Shown one piece after another: positions 7,618 through 16,900 of a stretch of DNA of 41,121 bases (position 1 is its first letter; every line of letters starts with the position of its first letter). Both the position numbers and the translations under genes were made by a program. The stretch is from the NCBI GenBank assembly GCA_910587185.1, contig CAJULY010000022.1, forward strand, positions 1 to 41,121, written 5' to 3'. Under the pieces are notes generated by a model that was not told the DNA's origin, searched no databases, and saw only the letters and a program-made list of their open reading frames with translations. The DNA comes from an uncultured Muribaculaceae bacterium. GTDB taxonomy: Bacteria > Bacteroidota > Bacteroidia > Bacteroidales > Muribaculaceae.

Positions 7618-8379
7618 TTATTCGTTTTTCAAATCGCCCAGAGGATAGAAAGGAACCATGTTCTCTACCATCCATTCATTGGCTTTTTCCGGTGACATTT
7701 TCCAGCCGCTGTTACATGTCGAAACAACCTCTACTATCGAGGTCCCCTTCCCTGCCATTGAATTTTCAAAAGCTTTACGTATTGCAGCTTTTGCTTTTCT
7801 GACAGACGCAGGCGTATGAACGGTCTGACGGGTTACGTAGCATGTGCCTTCAAGCTGTGCAAGCAGATCGGAAATTTTCAGAGGATACCCGTTGAGATCG
7901 ATTCTGCGTCCGTAGGGCGTTGTGGCTGTCTTCTGGCCTTCGAGCGTGGTCGGTGCCATCTGGCCTCCGGTCATTCCGTAGATAGCGTTGTTTATGAATA
8001 TGATCGCAATGTTTTCACCTCTGTTTGCAGCATGTATGGTTTCTGCAGTACCGATGGCCGCGAGGTCTCCGTCACCCTGATATGTGAAAACAAGTCTTTC
8101 CGGGTTTAGACGTTTTGCCGCAGTGGCTACCGCGGGTGCACGTCCGTGGGCAGCTTCGATCCAATCGACGTCGATATATTTATAAGCGAAAACCGCACAT
8201 CCTACCGGTGCGACCGCTATGGTGTCATTCTCCACTCCCATTTCCTTTATGACTTCCGCCACTAATTTATGGACTACGCCGTGGGAACACCCAGGGCAAT
8301 AGTGCATTGGATTGTCATTCAGCAATTCGGGCTTGGAATAGACTTTGTTTTCGGGGCGTTTTATATCTTCTGGTTTCAT
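7618..8379 (-). CDS. korB: 2-oxoacid:ferredoxin oxidoreductase, beta (TPP-binding) subunit
   Basis: The 253-aa subunit binds thiamine pyrophosphate and makes the catalytic centre with the alpha subunit. Visible motifs are HYCPGCSHG (C28, C31), the TPP/Mg motif GDGDLAAIGTAETIHAANR with the trailing IAIIFINN, and MTGGQMAPTT. Its length is typical for KorB. Its ATG overlaps the alpha-subunit stop by 4 bp (ATGA, 8376-8379), a translational-coupling arrangement. Gene order is delta-alpha-beta-gamma. Function as a 2-oxoacid decarboxylating oxidoreductase is secure; 2-oxoglutarate versus 3-methyl-2-oxobutanoate as the preferred substrate is open. Confidence 0.9.
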   Translation of the reverse strand: MKPEDIKRPENKVYSKPELLNDNPMHYCPGCSHGVVHKLVAEVIKEMGVENDTIAVAPVGCAVFAYKYIDVDWIEAAHGRAPAVATAAKRLNPERLVFTYQGDGDLAAIGTAETIHAANRGENIAIIFINNAIYGMTGGQMAPTTLEGQKTATTPYGRRIDLNGYPLKISDLLAQLEGTCYVTRQTVHTPASVRKAKAAIRKAFENSMAGKGTSIVEVVSTCNSGWKMSPEKANEWMVENMVPFYPLGDLKNE

Positions 8380-9461
8380 TTCTTCAGGATATAAGAGTTG
8401 AATGCTTCAAGGATTTCACCGGGATTAGGGACAATACCACCCATGCGGCCGTAATGCTTGACTGGAACTCGACCCTCCACAGCCAGACGAACATCTTCTA
8501 TCATCTGTCCGGCGTTCAGTTCGACTACAAGAATGCCTTTCATCTTTTCAGCGAGTTCCGAAATACGTCCGTAAGGGAACGGCCAGAGAGTTATCGGGCG
8601 CAAAAGACCAATTTTGAGCCCGGCTGCGCGAGCGTCTTCAATCGCTTTGAGGCAGATTCGTGCTATCGAGCCGAAAGCGACGAAAAGATATTCGCAGTCA
8701 TCAGTGTAATATTCCTGATAACGGACTTCGTTCTGCTCAATCAGATGGTATGTCTGCTGGAAGCGTTCATTGTTCTTTTCCATCTGGGCGCTGTCAAGCT
8801 CCAGCGATGTGATTATATTGGGCTTGCGACCGCGGCTGTCACCTGAAGCAGCCCAAGGACACTGTTTCCTGATTTCCTTTTCGGTTCTTCGAGGCCTTTG
8901 AGGCGGGAGGACAACTTTTTCCATCATCTGCCCGACAACTCCGTCGGCAAGCAGAAGTGCGGGAGTGCGGTATTTGAAAGCGAGATCAAATCCGAGGCCT
9001 ACGAAATCGGCCATTTCCTGCACGGTTGCCGGAGCAAGCACTATGTAATGGTAATCTCCGTGACCGCCGCCTTTTGTTGCCTGAAAATAGTCGCTTTGGG
9101 ACGGATGGATTGTTCCAAGGCCGGGGCCTCCGCGCATGACATTTACAACAAGCGCGGGCAGCTCGCTTGCTGCGATATATGACATGCCTTCCTGCATCAG
9201 ACTTATACCGGGACTTGACGAGGATGTCATTACTGCTTTTCCGGTTGCGGCACCGCCATAGACCATGTTTATGGAAGCGACTTCGCTCTCTGCCTGAAGC
9301 ACGGTCATTCCTGTTGTTTCCCAGGGCATCAGTGCCTCAAGCGTTTCCAGCACCTCGCTCTGCGGCGTGATAGGATATCCGAAATAGCCATCGACGCCAT
9401 AACGGACGGCTGCATGGGCTATTGCCTCATTACCTTTCATCAAGGTGATTTCTTCTTTCAT
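8376..9461 (-). CDS. korA: 2-oxoacid:ferredoxin oxidoreductase, alpha subunit
   Basis: The 361-aa alpha subunit carries the pyrimidine-binding domain (GYPITPQSEVLE at about residues 23-34) and the long conserved stretch VMRGGPGLGTIHPSQSDYFQ with KGGGHGDYHYIVLAP. It ends in a C-terminal transketolase-C-like domain (GLLRPITLWPFPYGRI). It is the KorA/VorB type. The segment around residues 190-215 (RPRRTEKEIRKQCPWAASGDSRGRKP) is the variable linker. It starts 29 bp downstream of the small ferredoxin-like delta gene and overlaps korB by 4 bp. In anaerobic Bacteroidales this enzyme links 2-oxoacid and CoA-thioester metabolism to reduced ferredoxin, and may also run in the reductive direction. Confidence 0.9.
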   Translation of the reverse strand: MKEEITLMKGNEAIAHAAVRYGVDGYFGYPITPQSEVLETLEALMPWETTGMTVLQAESEVASINMVYGGAATGKAVMTSSSSPGISLMQEGMSYIAASELPALVVNVMRGGPGLGTIHPSQSDYFQATKGGGHGDYHYIVLAPATVQEMADFVGLGFDLAFKYRTPALLLADGVVGQMMEKVVLPPQRPRRTEKEIRKQCPWAASGDSRGRKPNIITSLELDSAQMEKNNERFQQTYHLIEQNEVRYQEYYTDDCEYLFVAFGSIARICLKAIEDARAAGLKIGLLRPITLWPFPYGRISELAEKMKGILVVELNAGQMIEDVRLAVEGRVPVKHYGRMGGIVPNPGEILEAFNSYILKK

Positions 9462-9490
9462 TTATCTCAGAGTCTGTTATTTCGTTTCTA

Positions 9491-9721
9491 TTATTTTTCT
9501 ACAACCCTATAGACTTCAATGCATGCATCCGGGCAAACAAGAGCGCATGATGCACATCCTATGCATTGTTCGGGATTCATTGTATATGCAAAATGGTAAC
9601 CTCTGTCGTTAACCTCTTTTGCCTGAAGTGACAGGACATCCGTCGGGCAAGCTACAACACACAGATTGCAACCTTTGCATCTCTCCTGATTGATATCTAC
9701 TGCACCTATAACTTTTGCCAT
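9491..9721 (-). CDS. korD: 2-oxoacid:ferredoxin oxidoreductase, delta (2[4Fe-4S]) subunit
   Basis: The 76-aa ferredoxin-like subunit has two CxxCxxCxxxCP clusters (C15/C18/C21/C25 and C53/C56/C59/C63) separated by a 27-residue spacer. The N-terminus is MAKVIGAVDINQERCKGCN. It is the first gene of the kor operon and should pass electrons from the TPP centre to soluble ferredoxin. Its ATG is about 62 bp downstream of a TATATTTG promoter element. Confidence 0.9.
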   Translation of the reverse strand: MAKVIGAVDINQERCKGCNLCVVACPTDVLSLQAKEVNDRGYHFAYTMNPEQCIGCASCALVCPDACIEVYRVVEK

Positions 9722-9782
9722 AATATGATATAAGATTTGATTGTTTATGAATCCAAGCCCTGTTGCTTGAATTTATCAAAGG

Positions 9783-9790
9783 CAAATATA
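9783..9790 (-). promoter_or_regulatory. Promoter -7 box of the kor operon
   Basis: The minus strand reads TATATTTG (CAAATATA on +), matching TAnnTTTG. The -33 region about 20 bp upstream holds only a weak TTGT match. Confidence 0.55.
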
Positions 9791-10002
9791 CTAAAAACTT
9801 GGAGAAAATGACAACTTTTAACAAATACTTAACCATTAGCACACTTTAACTGAAAATGTGCTGTTGTGTATGTCTCAGATTATATTTCGGGATGATCATA
9901 AAACAATTCGTTATTATGACAGTCAGATATATGGAAGTAAACCATCAGACAATTTTAAAAGATAATTGAAATGAGAGCCGGAGAGCATATTTAACAAAAA
10001 CA
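9791..10002. other. Intergenic stretch without a recognisable gene
   Basis: Between the kor promoter and the tRNA terminator I see no convincing ORF, repeat or RNA structure. The sequence is AT-rich. It holds the upstream region of the kor promoter and the T-rich tail after the tRNA-side hairpin on the minus strand. Confidence 0.5.
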
Positions 10003-10035
10003 ATATCAGGCGCTGTGGTTGCAAGCGCCTGATAT
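10003..10035 (-). terminator. Terminator downstream of tRNA-Gly
   Basis: The 11-bp perfect stem ATATCAGGCGC / GCGCCTGATAT has an 11-nt loop. On the minus strand it is followed by TTGTTTTTGTT. It lies 14 bp past the tRNA 3' end and closes the aspS-NIF3-zinc ribbon-tRNA unit. Confidence 0.85.
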
Positions 10036-10049
10036 CAAGTGATGTTGTC

Positions 10050-10125
10050 TGGAGCGGCAGACGGGACTCGAACCCGCGACCCTCGGCTTGGGAAGCCAAT
10101 GCTCTACCAACTGAGCCACTGCCGC
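10050..10125 (-). tRNA. tRNA-Gly, anticodon CCC
   Basis: The minus strand gives a 76-nt cloverleaf with the CCA end encoded. The acceptor stem is GCGGCAG / CTGCCGC, the D arm GCTC...GAGC, the anticodon stem TTGGC / GCCGA (one T-G wobble) around the loop TTCCCAA, and the T arm GCGGG TTCGAGT CCCGT. The anticodon is therefore CCC, reading GGG glycine codons. It begins 20 bp after the stop of the zinc-ribbon gene on the same strand and has no separate promoter that I can see, so it is probably excised from that mRNA. Confidence 0.95.
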
Positions 10126-10145
10126 ATAAAAGAACAGGTCTCTAC

Positions 10146-10913
10146 CTATTCTTTTACTCCTGCAAGGTCGGGATCAATCATGATTCGACCGCAATATTCA
10201 CACACTATAATTTTCTTATGCATTTTGATCTCCATCTGCTTTTGAGGCGGGATTCGGTTGAAGCAACCGCCACATGCATTGCGCTGGATATAAACGATAC
10301 CGAGTCCGTTTCTGGCATTCTTGCGGATGCGTTTGAATGCTGTCAGAGTACGGGCGTCAACTTTCGGTTCGAGAGCTTTAGCCTGTTCACGCAACCGTTC
10401 TTCATCCTGCTTGGTTTCTGAAACAATTTCGTCAAGCTCGGCTTTTTTCTCTGTCAGGATATGCTGACGGTCAGAAAGAGTCTCTTCTGTCGAGGCTATC
10501 TCTGCGGTTTTATTCTCGATGACGCGCTGATACTCGTTTATATGCTTTTCGGAAAGTTCTATTTCAAGAGTCTGAAACTCGATTTCTTTAGAGAGAAGAT
10601 CGAATTCCCGATTATTGCGGACATTGTCGAGCTGAACCTTGTAAGTGGCTATTTTTGATTGTGACTCGTTGATTTTTTCTTTTTCAGCAATTGTTTTTTT
10701 GCGGAGATCTTCGATTTCCTGCTGAAAGTTGGAAATTCGGGTCGTGAGTCCTTCTATGCTGTCTTCGAGATCCTTGACTTCAAGAGGAAGCTCACCGCGG
10801 ACAGTGCGGATTCGGTCAATCTGCGACAGAATTGTCTGGAGCTCATAAAGCGATTTCAGACGTGATTCTACTGAGAGAGTCTGTTCGGATTTATTTTTAT
10901 CAGATGTAGCCAT
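10146..10913 (-). CDS. Coiled-coil protein with C-terminal C4 zinc ribbon
   Basis: The 255-aa cytoplasmic protein has residues about 15-190 as an almost continuous heptad-rich coiled coil (KSLYELQTILSQIDRIRTV, later LDNVRNNREFDLLSKEIE). A C-terminal zinc ribbon follows, with C214xxC217 and C238xxC241 (CGGCFNRIPP ... CEYCGR). This is the bacterial C4-type zinc-ribbon/CT398 family; the NNREFDLLSKEI motif is characteristic. Its molecular role is not settled; members are often found next to NIF3-family genes, as here, where the NIF3 gene is 3 bp upstream. This pairing suggests a shared function. Downstream lies tRNA-Gly. Confidence 0.88.
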   Translation of the reverse strand: MATSDKNKSEQTLSVESRLKSLYELQTILSQIDRIRTVRGELPLEVKDLEDSIEGLTTRISNFQQEIEDLRKKTIAEKEKINESQSKIATYKVQLDNVRNNREFDLLSKEIEFQTLEIELSEKHINEYQRVIENKTAEIASTEETLSDRQHILTEKKAELDEIVSETKQDEERLREQAKALEPKVDARTLTAFKRIRKNARNGLGIVYIQRNACGGCFNRIPPQKQMEIKMHKKIIVCEYCGRIMIDPDLAGVKE

Positions 10914-10916
10914 GGC

Positions 10917-12020
10917 TTACAAATAATTTATCGGATTAATGTCGGCTTGTGAATTCCGGATTGCAAAGTTAGGAAATTTTTCTGAAATAATATCATAAAA
11001 TATCTTTTTACTGCAATTTTCGCTTTCATGATGGCCTATATCCACAATAATTATATTATCCGGATAATCTACAAAATCATGATACTTGACATCGGAGGTA
11101 AGATATGCCTGTGCGCCCGATGATATTGCTTTCCTAATCAATGAGCCTCCCGAACCTCCACACAAGGCTAAACGCGAAATTTTAGTCTCGGGATTGAAAT
11201 TTGAGCATCTTACAATCGGTGAGTCAAATGTAGATTTAACCTTTTCTATGAATTCACCTGGCAGCATAGGGGCCTCAAAGGTTCCTACTGCACCCAGACC
11301 GGTTCCGGGAATGTGGTTGTGCATCGCAACGAATTCGTAGGCCGGTGTCTCATAGGGATGAGAATTCAATAAGGCCTTTTCAACTTCGTTTCTGCGCCAT
11401 ACCGGGAGAACCATTTGAAGCGCGACTTCTTTTTCTCTGTGAAATTCGCCGATACATCCCACAAAAGGATTCGCGCCCTCCAGGGCTCTGAACGTGCCGG
11501 TCCCTGCAGTTGAAAAACTACATGCATCATAATTTCCGAGCCGTCCGGCTCCGGCCTTGAACAGGGCATCGCGCACGATCTCAATGCAGTCCTCGGGAAC
11601 ATATACCTGGAGCTTCAACAGGGTGCCCTCTTTAGATTCAAGAGGTTCGATGTCACTTAGCCCGAGCATCGATGCCATGCGTTGAGAAACTCCATAAGGC
11701 GCAATGTCAAGTGAGGTATGGGCGGCGTAAATTGAAATCTCGTTTCGTATTGCCGCCATTATGGCCTTTTGTTGACGAGATGAGCCGTCAAGTCGTTTTA
11801 TGCCTGAAAAAATCAGGGGGTGATGAGACACGATCAGATTGCATCCGGAGGCTTTCGCTTCGTGGACTACCTCCGGAGTAACATCTACCGTCAGAAGCAC
11901 TCCGGAACATTCATCGGTCTTGTCGCCGATGATGAAGCCGGAGTTGTCATACTCCTCCTGCAGCGCGGGAGGAGCAAACGATTCTATGGCTTCAATTATA
12001 TCTCTGACGAGCATCTTCAC
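10917..12020 (-). CDS. NIF3/DUF34-family dinuclear metal-centre protein
   Basis: The 367-aa protein of the NIF3/YbgI family forms hexamers with two metal ions per subunit. Motifs are VSHHPLIFSG (H66, H67), AAHTSLD (about residues 98-104) and the C-terminal DIGHHESE (about 340), which supply the metal ligands. The length above 350 aa reflects the PII/CutA-like domain inserted in the middle (about 130-230), as is usual in Firmicutes and Bacteroidetes members. It is often annotated GTP cyclohydrolase I type 2, which is not well supported. It overlaps the aspS stop by 4 bp and is followed after 3 bp by the zinc-ribbon gene. Its physiological substrate is unknown. Confidence 0.9.
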   Translation of the reverse strand: MKMLVRDIIEAIESFAPPALQEEYDNSGFIIGDKTDECSGVLLTVDVTPEVVHEAKASGCNLIVSHHPLIFSGIKRLDGSSRQQKAIMAAIRNEISIYAAHTSLDIAPYGVSQRMASMLGLSDIEPLESKEGTLLKLQVYVPEDCIEIVRDALFKAGAGRLGNYDACSFSTAGTGTFRALEGANPFVGCIGEFHREKEVALQMVLPVWRRNEVEKALLNSHPYETPAYEFVAMHNHIPGTGLGAVGTFEAPMLPGEFIEKVKSTFDSPIVRCSNFNPETKISRLALCGGSGGSLIRKAISSGAQAYLTSDVKYHDFVDYPDNIIIVDIGHHESENCSKKIFYDIISEKFPNFAIRNSQADINPINYL

Positions 12021-13777
12021 TTCTTTTCATCCAGATCAACCCGGATGCACAGTTCGTCAAGCTGGGAGTCGTCTATTTCCGAAGGTGCGTCGATCATCAT
12101 GTCTCGACCGGCATTATTTTTCGGGAAAGCGATGACATCGCGTATGGAGTCGAGTCCTGCAAGGATAGAGACGAAGCGGTCGAAGCCGAATGCAAGACCT
12201 CCGTGAGGGGGTGCGCCGTATTTGAACGCATTCATCAGGAAGCCAAATTTATAACGGGCTTCTTCTTCCGATAATCCAAGGAGATGGAACATCTTGTCCT
12301 GCAGCTGTGAATCATGGATTCGGATGGAGCCGCCCCCGAGTTCGTTACCGTTGACAACCATATCGTATGCAGTAGCCCTGACAGCTCCCGTGTCACTGTC
12401 AAGAAGGTCGATATCTTCGGGATTCGGCGAAGTGAAAGGATGATGCATCGCATAATATCGCTGGGTTTCGTCATCCCATTCAAAAAGAGGAAAGTCAACA
12501 ACCCAAAGACATGAGAATTTATTGGGGTCACGCAGACCGAGCTGATTGCCCATTTCAAGTCGAAGTTCGTTGAGCTGCTTGCGGGTTTTCATAGTTTCTC
12601 CTGAAAGAATGAGCATCAGATCTCCCGGTTTGGCATTGCCTCTTTCAAGCCATGTCATTATCTTTTCATCGGAAAAGAACTTGCCTACAGAGCTTTTTAT
12701 CGAACCGTCCTCCTCATACTTAACCCACATCATTCCTTTCGCTCCTATTTGCGGGCGCTTGACAAAATCAGTCAGTTTGTCAAGCTGCTTGCGGGTATAT
12801 CCGGCACATCCGGGTGCAACGATAGCACCGACATAAGGAGCTTCGTCAACAACTGAAAAACCACTTCCTTCCGTGAGGTCCTTGAGTTCCACAAACTGCA
12901 TTCCGAAACGAGTATCAGGTTTATCGCTGCCGTATAGACGCATGGCGTCGGCCCAGGTCATGCGAGGGAACGGTTCTGTGAAATCTATGTCTTTCACATA
13001 TTTGAAAATATGCTTGACAAGTCCTTCAAACATCTGAAGTACATCCTCCTGTTCGACAAAGGACATTTCACAGTCTATCTGCGTAAATTCAGGCTGACGG
13101 TCCGCACGTAAATCTTCGTCGCGGAAGCATTTTACTATCTGGAAATAACGGTCAAATCCGCTGACCATAAGCAATTGCTTGAATGTCTGGGGCGATTGAG
13201 GCAGAGCGTAAAACTGACCGGGATTCATGCGGGACGGTACTACAAAATCTCGCGCTCCTTCAGGCGTAGATTTAATAAGCACAGGCGTTTCGACCTCAAG
13301 AAATCCTTTGCCGTCAAGATAGCGGCGGATTTCAAATGCCATTCTGTGGCGCAGTTCGAGGTTTTTGCGCACAGCAGGACGCCGTAAATCCAGATATCTG
13401 TATTTCATTCTCAGGTCATCGCCTCCGTCTGTTTCGTCTTCGATAGTGAACGGGGGGACATCACTCTTATTGAGCACATTGAGCTCAGAAACGATGATCT
13501 CTATATCACCTGTCGGAAGATGTGGATTTTTGTTAGAGCGTTCTTCGACGGTTCCTGTGATCTGAATGACAAATTCACGTCCAAGCTTGTTGGCTGCCTC
13601 AAATAGGTCGCTATCCGTTTCTGAGTTGAAAACCAATTGTGTAATTCCGTAACGGTCACGAAGATCCACAAATGTCATACCTCCCATTTTTCGGATTCTT
13701 TGAACCCATCCGGCGAGAGTCGTCTTTTTGCCGGCATCGGATATACGGAGTTCTCCGCAAGTATTAGTCCTGTACAT
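12017..13777 (-). CDS. aspS: Aspartate--tRNA ligase
   Basis: The 586-aa bacterial-type AspRS charges tRNA-Asp. An N-terminal OB anticodon-binding domain (residues about 1-105, with VQRIRKMGGMTFVDLRDRYG) is followed by the class II catalytic core. Motif 2 is FRDEDLRADRQPEFTQID (about 215-232), the bacterial GAD insertion domain spans about 280-420, and motif 3 is the GLAFGFDRF segment near 540. The gene opens the four-gene unit and overlaps the NIF3 gene by ATGA at 12017-12020. A TAACTTTA element about 35 bp upstream of the ATG (13814-13821) is a near-consensus -7 box. Confidence 0.97.
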   Translation of the reverse strand: MYRTNTCGELRISDAGKKTTLAGWVQRIRKMGGMTFVDLRDRYGITQLVFNSETDSDLFEAANKLGREFVIQITGTVEERSNKNPHLPTGDIEIIVSELNVLNKSDVPPFTIEDETDGGDDLRMKYRYLDLRRPAVRKNLELRHRMAFEIRRYLDGKGFLEVETPVLIKSTPEGARDFVVPSRMNPGQFYALPQSPQTFKQLLMVSGFDRYFQIVKCFRDEDLRADRQPEFTQIDCEMSFVEQEDVLQMFEGLVKHIFKYVKDIDFTEPFPRMTWADAMRLYGSDKPDTRFGMQFVELKDLTEGSGFSVVDEAPYVGAIVAPGCAGYTRKQLDKLTDFVKRPQIGAKGMMWVKYEEDGSIKSSVGKFFSDEKIMTWLERGNAKPGDLMLILSGETMKTRKQLNELRLEMGNQLGLRDPNKFSCLWVVDFPLFEWDDETQRYYAMHHPFTSPNPEDIDLLDSDTGAVRATAYDMVVNGNELGGGSIRIHDSQLQDKMFHLLGLSEEEARYKFGFLMNAFKYGAPPHGGLAFGFDRFVSILAGLDSIRDVIAFPKNNAGRDMMIDAPSEIDDSQLDELCIRVDLDEKK

Positions 13778-13813
13778 ATATCTGCAAGAATTGTTATTTT
13801 CAGAAATTTGCTG

Positions 13814-13821
13814 TAAAGTTA
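13814..13821 (-). promoter_or_regulatory. Likely promoter -7 box of aspS
   Basis: The minus strand reads TAACTTTA, one base off TAnnTTTG. No clear -33 TTTG was found at the right distance. It lies about 36 bp upstream of the aspS start. Confidence 0.4.
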
Positions 13822-13898
13822 AGCATTTTTTATCACTCCTTGATTAAAGGGTTGTGTATTTTTTGGAATGAACATGCGGTCAATAGTTTTAAAAGAAT

Positions 13899-13906
13899 TA
13901 TCTTTG
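13899..13906 (+). promoter_or_regulatory. Promoter -7 box of the tricorn-protease operon
   Basis: TATCTTTG matches TAnnTTTG and lies 25 bp upstream of the ATG at 13932. The -33 region (about 13875-13878, TGCG) is a poor match. Confidence 0.55.
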
Positions 13907-13931
13907 CAATAAATATTCAAAAAAATTACAC

Positions 13932-16900
13932 ATGAAACCATTATCCATTACATTTACAGCGCTTGCATTGGGAATGTCATCTTTCAGTGTGGAAGCAGCT
14001 GAGACGCCTCTGTGGCTCCGTGATGTGAAGATTTCTCCGGATGGAAAAGAGATCGCTTTCACGTATAAAGGAGATATATATAAGGTAGCTGCAGCGGGAG
14101 GCGTAGCCAAACGCCTGACTACACTTGATTCTTATGAAAGTAATCCCGTGTGGTCTCCAGACGGTAAAAAGATCGCGTTTGCCAGTACACGATTCGGCGG
14201 CAAAGATATATTTATCATGGACAGCGATGGCGGATCTCCCGTCAGACTGACGTTTAATTCAGCCGCTGAGAATCCTGAAGGATTCACACCCGATGGCGAG
14301 AACGTGCTTTTCTCGGCTGCTATTCAGGATCCGGCCAGCAGCGTGATGTTCCCTTCCGGACGCCTCGTGGAACTTTACGAAGTTCCGGCCGACGGCGGAA
14401 GAGTCCGTCAGGTTCTCGCGACACCGGCGCTTGGCATCAGCTATCTGCCGGATGGAAAATCGTTTTTGTACGAGGATGTGAAAGGAATGGAAGACGTTTT
14501 GCGCAAGCATCACACATCTTCCGTCACACGGGATATCTGGCGTTATGACGCGGCGAGCGGTCAACATAAAAATCTCACGCATCGTGAAGGTGAGGATCGC
14601 AATCCCGTTGTTGGTTCTGACGGATCTACTGTATATTTCCTTTCTGAACGCGATGGCAATCCTTTCAATCTGTATTCTTTTCCGGTCAGCAATCCTTCTG
14701 CAGTCACTCGGCTGACTTCGCTTCCAACCCATCCGGTGAGATTCCTATCGCGCAGCAATGACGATTTGTTCGCATTCGGATATAATGGCGAAATATACAC
14801 TTTGTCAAAAGGAGGCACCCCGAAGAAGGTAAAGGTGGAGATTGTAATCGATGAGACACCTACCCCATTGAATCTGCGTGTAAACTATGGTAATGAAGCG
14901 ACAGTGTCACCTGACGGGAAGCAGCTCGCTTTTGTTTATCGCGGAGAGGTATTCGTGACCGATACGGAATATTCCTCTACAAAGCAGGTGACACATACAC
15001 CCGAAGCTGAGTCGGATGTCATCTGGGGAAAGGACTCGCGGGAGCTTTATTATACTTCTGCCCGCGACGGCAAATATAATATATATAAGGCGACCATAGC
15101 GCGCTCTGAAGATCCTAATTTCTCAAATGCGACTCTGATCAATGAGACACGGATGTTTGAGAATGACGGGATCGACCGCACTGTTCCCTCGATTTCTCCC
15201 GATGGTAAACAGTTGGCTTTTATCAAGGATCGCAACAAACTGATGGTTATGGATCTTGCATCCAAACAAATACGTCAGCTGACTGACGGAGAGACTGAGC
15301 CATCCAGAAGTAAGGGATTCAAGGCCATCTGGTCGCCTGACAGCAAGTGGATTGCCATCAACTTCGATAATCCCCACCATTATCCCTATGGTGATATAGC
15401 TGTTATCGAAGCTTCGACAGGAACACTTACAAAAGTTACCGAAACGGGATATTTTGACGAGAATCCTCGCTGGGCACTTGACGGAAACGCTATTCTTTTC
15501 CTATCGGAACGTTACGGCATGAGGAACCACGCATCGTGGGGCTCCAACTATGACGTCATGATGGCGTTTACGAATCAGGATGCATACGATCGTTTCCGTC
15601 TGAGCGAAGAGGACTATGCGCTTCTGAAAGAAGTTGAGAAATCACGTGGCAAAAAATTGAACAATGTCACGGTTTCAGCAAATACCAAAGGTAAAAAAGC
15701 CAAAAACAGCAAAGAAAAGGATAAGGCGGCAGAAGATAAGGACGCAGTTGCAAAAAATAAGGAGATAGAGATGGAACTCGAGGGATTCGAGGATCGTACA
15801 GTTCGCCTGACACCTAACTCTTCATCAATTTCCGATGCCATAGTAACTAAAGAAGGTGATAATCTTTATTATCTTTCGCAATTTGAGGACGGCTATGATC
15901 TGTGGAAACTGGATCTTAGAAAACGTGAACCAAGGTTGATCAGCAAGGGTTCTTCCCCGGCCGGTTTCGAGATGGATAATGACGGTAACATTTATCTGCT
16001 CGGCAGTTCAGTAAAGAAATTGTCACCGAAAACCGACAAACTTAAACCGATTTCAATCAATACGACGGTTGAAATAGATCCGGCAGCCGAGCGTGAATTC
16101 ATGCTTGATTATGTCTATAACGAGGCTAAAGAAAGGTTCTACACTCCCGACATGAACGGAGTAGCCTGGGATAGTCTCTATGCTAATTATAAACGATTCC
16201 TCCCCCACATCAACAACAATCAGGATTTCGCCCTTATGCTAAGCGAGCTGCTCGGAGAACTCAACGTGTCGCACACCGGCGGCCGCTACAGCGCTCCCGG
16301 AGCGATGGCTCCGACGGCATCTTTAGGTCTCCTCTATGATCTTACTTATGACGGACCCGGAATGAAAGTGAGCGAGGTTGTCAAAAACGGACCTTTCGAC
16401 AAGGCTGCCTCGAATCTCAAAGCCGGATCAGTGATAACCGCTATAAATGGCGTGGAACTTGATAATAATACCGATCCGCTTGAATTGCTCAACAAACAAC
16501 AGAATAAAAAGACTCTCGTCGCTTTCACAACTCCTTCCGGCGCGAAGATGGAAGAGGTCGTGCTACCAGTCAGCAGCGGATTTATGAACAGCCTTCTCTA
16601 TAACAGATGGGTTAAAAAACGTGAGCATGATGTTGACAGCCTTTCGGGCGGACGTCTGGGTTATGTGCATATCCGGTCTATGGATGACGCAAGTTTCCGA
16701 AAGATTTACGCTAAACTGCTTGGGAAATATGTAGATAAGGAAGGGGTGGTCATTGACACCAGATGGAATGGAGGCGGTCGTCTCCACGAAGATATCGAAG
16801 TCCTGTTCAGCGGGCAGACATATATCACTCAGGATGTCCACGGAGTGCCAACAACCGTAATGCCCTCCCGTCGCTGGAACAAGCCGAGCATCATGCTTAT

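Noticed and set aside
8307..8846. 179-codon + strand frame opposite korA/korB
   Set aside because: It is antisense to two clear oxidoreductase subunits; no signal for translation.
10039..10245. + strand frame encoding a GAADGTRTRDPRLGKPMLYQ-type peptide
   Set aside because: This is the well-known artefact of translating the complement of a tRNA gene; the region is tRNA-Gly.
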